From a virus, in the IMG/VR virus record IMGVR_UViG_3300042465_003746, positions 23,414 to 87,413 of that record: a DNA stretch of 64,000 bases, one strand, 5' to 3'. Below are positions 59,982 to 64,000 of this stretch, one piece after another. Position numbers and translations under genes: made by a program. Under the pieces are notes generated by a model that worked only from the letters and a program-made list of their open reading frames with translations, ran no database searches and was not told the DNA's origin. How positions within the stretch are numbered: the stretch's first letter is position 1; every line of letters begins with the position of its first letter.

Positions 59982-62900
59982 ATGGCTTGTCAATATTGGT
60001 ACAATGACGCTTGGCGTTCTGAAGAAGAATTCAAACAAATTTTAAATAACGGATTACTAGATACTTTAATTAAGGACAAGAAAGTTAAAATTCCTGGATT
60101 AAAAGCTAATGCTAAAAAAGTTAAAGAATTTGCTAAAGCAGGAATCAAGAAACAGCCAATACAACTACGTATTTTAAGTAAAATACAATCTAGAATTAAT
60201 AACGATAGAGAAGCAGGTACTCTAGCATTTGTTAATGCTAATCCCGTAGAGATACTTAAGAAAGCCAATGCTGAAAGAAAAGCTAGGAATCCTAAAGCTA
60301 AAGACATTCCTTTTACAATTGTTATTAAAGTAGCAGGAATAATTAAAGTAGGTAGGCCGACTAAAACTAATGAAAAAATTAGAAAAGAACTATTAGCATC
60401 TAGTGTAAATATTGAGAAGAATCTTAAGGAAGGTATTCCATATATGTTAGTGCCTTCTGCTTATGGATTATATCCTATACAGATGAAGTCTCACGCTATT
60501 AAAGATACTATTGCATTTCCTTTACTGCAGAATGCTGTTAAAGCTTTAGCTAAATCTGAATTAGGAGATTTCCAAAGTAACAGAAGAAATATAGAAAAGT
60601 TACTCTACCAAACTACCGTAGATATGAAAGACGGCAAATTTGTAGTAACTCGCATTGACCCTAAAACAAAAAAGGCTATACCTTCTACTTTTAGTACAGC
60701 TGAAGAAACTAGTGCTTACTTAGGAAATCTACTTTATAGATGTGACTATGAGAAGATAAACTCTATGTATCTAGGAGAAGACTATAATAGCAAATTGGCT
60801 AAAGTAGGAGCAATCTCTACAGATTTATTTAGTGAGGACGGTAACTTTTTTAACTCTAGTTCTTTTGTTATAGAAGCTTATCAACTTTCTGAAGAAGATA
60901 AACGTACCTTAGAAATAGTAATGGAGAAAGAAATGCCTAATACAGAGGCTACTATAACTTTTTCTGAAGCAGTTGCTGCTAATAAAACAGCTGCTCCTAA
61001 ATCTACTACTAACAAAAAAGATGAAGGGCCTATATTTAATACCCCAATTAACGAAGTAAACGCTGCAATGAATGCAGTTGCTGGGCAAGTTACTAAAGAC
61101 ATTGAATTAGGCACAGGTTCTTACTCTATAGCAAGAGTAATTGCTACTATTAAAGATGGTGTAGTTTCTATAGATTCTATACAAATGATTTCTAAGGTTA
61201 AAAGAAAAAATGCAAATGATAAAATTACAGCTTCTCCTACTACAATAAGTAATACAGAAAAGCAAGCTGCTACTAAAGCATTTTTTGAATTAGATGACAT
61301 TAAAGCAGTTAAAGTAAAAGTAACACCTACTTCCACAGCTCCCGCAACTACTAATTGGGCCTCTCTTGTTGCAGCGGCAACTTCTGGGGGAGAGTTAGAT
61401 ACTATTATAGATCAAATGGATAAAGCAGGTGTTAAACCTTCTCCTGATTTATTTATGGAAATTTCTGTACAAAGAGAAGTACTTCCTAAAGCAACTCCTA
61501 CATCTACAGCAGGTTCTGTTATCAAAAATGCCCTTAAACAAATGGCAGATTTAGCGGCAACTGAAAAGATGGAAGAAGCCCCTGCTGCAGAAGAATTAGA
61601 TACTTTATCAGACATGATTGCTAATTCTAAAGTAATTATAGCAGAAGACCCTATAGCTACTACAGAAGAAGCTCCCGAAGAAGATTTTGGGGATATGTTT
61701 GACGATGAAGTAGGTTTAATAGGTAAGTCTTTAGAAGATGACCCTAACGCAGATAAAGTTGCTTTTAGATTAACTCCTAAAGTTGATGGAACTAAATGGA
61801 ATAGACAGGAAGAATTAAATAAATTAAAAGAAATAATTGGTAATAAGAATAGAAAGCAAAAAGGTAAAATAAGAATCTTTAAAAATATTGAAGATCTGCA
61901 GAATTATCTACCTGCAGAAACTTACGAAATGCTTTTAGAAGCTCGTAGAAACGGTAAAGAACTTCACGGTTTATTTACAGAAGCAGCTTTATACTTAAGT
62001 GCTAATGCTGATGCAGGCACTACTTACCACGAAGCTTTCCATATTATATTTACACTTGCCCTACCTTTAGAAACTAGAGTTAAGATTTTAAATGAAGCAT
62101 TAGAAAAATATGGAGACGAATTACCATTAGTAAAGTTTAAGAATAAAAAAGGAGAAGAAGAAGTAAGATTCCCTACTTTCATAGAAATAGAAGAATTACT
62201 TGCTGATAAGTTTATGGACTACGTTCAGTCTAAAGAAGCTGATAAATTTGGAGATAAGGACTTTGAATTTACTACTTTGGGAAAAACTTTTAAAGGATTA
62301 TATAGAATGCTTGAAGTATTTTTTAATCCAGGAAGAAGAATTGATATAGACCAATTATTTGAAGATATTAATTTAGGAGTATACAAACATTCTGTTAATT
62401 TCAAGAATACTAGTCTTCCTACTCAAATTAAATTTAGACAAACTGATTATAAATATGATAATGGAGAAGAAGAGCGTCAATCTTTTGTGTATATGCAAAC
62501 TAGGATGGACGATATCTTTAATGTCTATAGAGGAAAAAATATAGAAAACGAGTTAAAAACTGAGAGAGAAATTATTAGTGAGATGGGCGTAGATATGTTC
62601 TACACGTTACTTTTAAGTAACATCTATGCAGATGCTCGACTTAATATGAATAACAGTGCAGGACCTTATATAATGAAGTTGTATTCTGTATTAACTAATA
62701 AAGGAGAAGCAGCTTCTACAGTTGAAATAGATAGCCAAGTTCTTAAACAGTTTAACAGACCAACAGATTTACTAGAAAGATTTAATCATTCATTAGTTAA
62801 CCGTGGCTTACATATGGACTACAAAGGAGTTCGTAATGTTGAAAATAATTTATTAGAGGATGATACTAATCCAATGGAAACTAATGAAGAAAACACAAAA

Positions 62901-64000
62901 GCCGAAGCATGGATGAAGGGAAGTATAGAAATGGACCCTAAAGACAGCATGAGTCAGAGACTTAAAAGTTTCTTTGCTACTATTCCTAAATTTACTTCTA
63001 GTAGAAAAAATGCTAAACCTTTAGTAAACTCTTTTAATGTACAAGAAACTGAAAATGCTAATGAAGTATTTGGGTATTTAATTTCTAGAATCTCAGATAG
63101 CACTTCTTCAGTAGAAGATATGATGGATAAGTTAAATGCTTTAGCTAATAAAAAGCCTTACATCAATCACATTATTAATAAGTTAAACCAAGACCCTATT
63201 CTTAAATCAGAATTATGGTTAGCTATAGGACAAAAACATTATGCTACATTCTCTTTTGCTTATGAAAAAGATGGAGAATATACTATTGTTAATTCTAATA
63301 GAAAATCTGTAGAGAATATAATTAGAGATACTTTAATTGGAGAGTTTTTAGTTCAAGGTAATCCTTTATTTAATAAAGATAAAACTGGAAAAACTAATTT
63401 TGAAGATATTAATCATGAAAAAGTAGATGAATTATTTGAAGCATTAACTGCTAAGAAATTACAAGGAACATCTATTTCAAATGCTGTAGATAAAAAAGAA
63501 ACAGCAGCTTTATTTTTTAGGACTTTAGAAGAAATTTTAAATAAAGCAAACATCAACATTAGTGCTGATGATATAGCAACTGTATGGAATCCTGAATCAG
63601 GAAATGCTTCTTGGAAAAATGTAGAAAATTTAATAGATACTTTAATTAAAATTACAGAAGAATTAGCTACAGATAAGAATCCTTTCTTAGCAATGAAACC
63701 CGATGAAGATATCGTTAATAAGAAAATCAAAGGAAATAAAAACTCTATTGAAAAATTAGGTAGATTATTACAACCTGCATTAGAAAGAGAAGTAGTATCT
63801 TCTTTTAGAAATATAGAAGGCAAGACTGTGTATAATTTAATGCTAGCTAATTTCCTTAGTAAGCAAGTTAATAAATTTAAGAATCCAGAATTACTACAAG
63901 AATATTTAGAAGAAGTTGCAGGTGATAATTTAATAAGCAATTTGCCATTCTTAAAGGATTTATCCAATGATGACTCTTATGTTAATGGTTTATTAGAAAT
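59982..64000 (+). CDS. Giant virion protein with zincin-like domain, start of probable virion RNA polymerase polyprotein (runs off the window)
   Basis: An open frame of at least 1339 residues with no stop up to the right edge. The start ATG is 11 bases after the ferritin stop; the product begins MACQYWYNDAWRSEEEFKQ. A mainly helical N-terminal part with an acidic linker (EEAPEEDFGDMFDDE, near 560) is followed by GTTYHEAFHIIFTLAL (HExxH, H683 and H687) and EIEELLADKFMDYV (E737/E738 as third ligand). crAss-like phages encode giant proteins with a zincin domain and a DxDxD virion RNA polymerase here; the polymerase signature is not in the visible part. Confidence 0.75.
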   Translation, partial: MACQYWYNDAWRSEEEFKQILNNGLLDTLIKDKKVKIPGLKANAKKVKEFAKAGIKKQPIQLRILSKIQSRINNDREAGTLAFVNANPVEILKKANAERKARNPKAKDIPFTIVIKVAGIIKVGRPTKTNEKIRKELLASSVNIEKNLKEGIPYMLVPSAYGLYPIQMKSHAIKDTIAFPLLQNAVKALAKSELGDFQSNRRNIEKLLYQTTVDMKDGKFVVTRIDPKTKKAIPSTFSTAEETSAYLGNLLYRCDYEKINSMYLGEDYNSKLAKVGAISTDLFSEDGNFFNSSSFVIEAYQLSEEDKRTLEIVMEKEMPNTEATITFSEAVAANKTAAPKSTTNKKDEGPIFNTPINEVNAAMNAVAGQVTKDIELGTGSYSIARVIATIKDGVVSIDSIQMISKVKRKNANDKITASPTTISNTEKQAATKAFFELDDIKAVKVKVTPTSTAPATTNWASLVAAATSGGELDTIIDQMDKAGVKPSPDLFMEISVQREVLPKATPTSTAGSVIKNALKQMADLAATEKMEEAPAAEELDTLSDMIANSKVIIAEDPIATTEEAPEEDFGDMFDDEVGLIGKSLEDDPNADKVAFRLTPKVDGTKWNRQEELNKLKEIIGNKNRKQKGKIRIFKNIEDLQNYLPAETYEMLLEARRNGKELHGLFTEAALYLSANADAGTTYHEAFHIIFTLALPLETRVKILNEALEKYGDELPLVKFKNKKGEEEVRFPTFIEIEELLADKFMDYVQSKEADKFGDKDFEFTTLGKTFKGLYRMLEVFFNPGRRIDIDQLFEDINLGVYKHSVNFKNTSLPTQIKFRQTDYKYDNGEEERQSFVYMQTRMDDIFNVYRGKNIENELKTEREIISEMGVDMFYTLLLSNIYADARLNMNNSAGPYIMKLYSVLTNKGEAASTVEIDSQVLKQFNRPTDLLERFNHSLVNRGLHMDYKGVRNVENNLLEDDTNPMETNEENTKAEAWMKGSIEMDPKDSMSQRLKSFFATIPKFTSSRKNAKPLVNSFNVQETENANEVFGYLISRISDSTSSVEDMMDKLNALANKKPYINHIINKLNQDPILKSELWLAIGQKHYATFSFAYEKDGEYTIVNSNRKSVENIIRDTLIGEFLVQGNPLFNKDKTGKTNFEDINHEKVDELFEALTAKKLQGTSISNAVDKKETAALFFRTLEEILNKANINISADDIATVWNPESGNASWKNVENLIDTLIKITEELATDKNPFLAMKPDEDIVNKKIKGNKNSIEKLGRLLQPALEREVVSSFRNIEGKTVYNLMLANFLSKQVNKFKNPELLQEYLEEVAGDNLISNLPFLKDLSNDDSYVNGLLE

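Noticed and set aside
61121-63967. Several minus-strand frames of 67-184 aa
   Set aside because: All are antisense to one continuous plus-strand giant gene with consistent codon use.
1-64000. Stop codon reassignment (TAG or TGA), as in some crAss-like phages
   Set aside because: TAG ends the genes at 18984 and 20841 directly at the next start, and TGA ends the genes at 7035 and 38842; large genes are intact with the standard code.
1-64000. CRISPR array, integrase or insertion sequence
   Set aside because: No regular direct-repeat array, recombinase motif or transposase was seen; the only mobile gene is the HNH endonuclease.

Overview
The window looks like about two thirds of a genome of a crAss-like phage (order Crassvirales) infecting a member of the Bacteroidota. 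The assignment rests on gene order and motifs: family A DNA polymerase, DnaB-type helicase, SF2 helicase and RecA-like ATPase on one strand; on the other strand TerL, portal, scaffold-like protein, major capsid protein, head and tail fibres, lysis genes, ring proteins, a 1434-aa muzzle-like protein and then very large virion-interior (cargo) proteins. The DNA is AT-rich, small genes start without strong Shine-Dalgarno sites, and several gene starts follow a Bacteroidota-type -7 box (TAnnTTTG). TAA, TGA and TAG all act as stops, so the code is standard.

Layout. Bases 1-10970, minus strand: replication module (RecA/Sak4-like ATPase, DnaB-like helicase, SF2 helicase, DnaA-domain-IV-like protein, PolA), then a run of small accessory genes, several of them membrane proteins, ending upstream in a membrane-anchored GH73-type lysozyme. 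Bases 10980-11930 hold RNA rather than protein: a tandem pair of covarying hairpins, two tRNA genes with oversized internal inserts, and about 500 nt of hairpin-rich non-coding sequence. Bases 11935-16040 carry small minus-strand genes, including two with signal peptides, several terminator hairpins, one plus-strand HNH endonuclease with a compact structured RNA directly behind it, and one gene of clearly higher G+C. Bases 16040-16660 are a divergent control region with repeats.

Bases 16660-64000, plus strand: an RNase H-fold exonuclease, a winged-helix regulator, an HU/IHF-like protein and small genes lead into TerL, portal, scaffold and capsid. A fibre cluster follows (two collagen-like paralogues with the same cysteine N-terminus, jelly-roll-like proteins and a repeat adhesin), then a lysis cassette (unimolecular spanin, holin, GH108 muramidase), the tail ring proteins and muzzle, and five giant cargo or injection proteins. 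These include a GH73-like lysin domain and two zincin-like HExxH domains. The last gene runs off the window and is probably the start of the virion RNA polymerase polyprotein.

The most unexpected gene is a short, classical-looking ferritin (59497-59970), sandwiched with 10-base gaps between two giant cargo genes. Its position suggests that it is made with, and may be packaged in, the virion. The two RNA-only regions are the next best candidates for undescribed biology.
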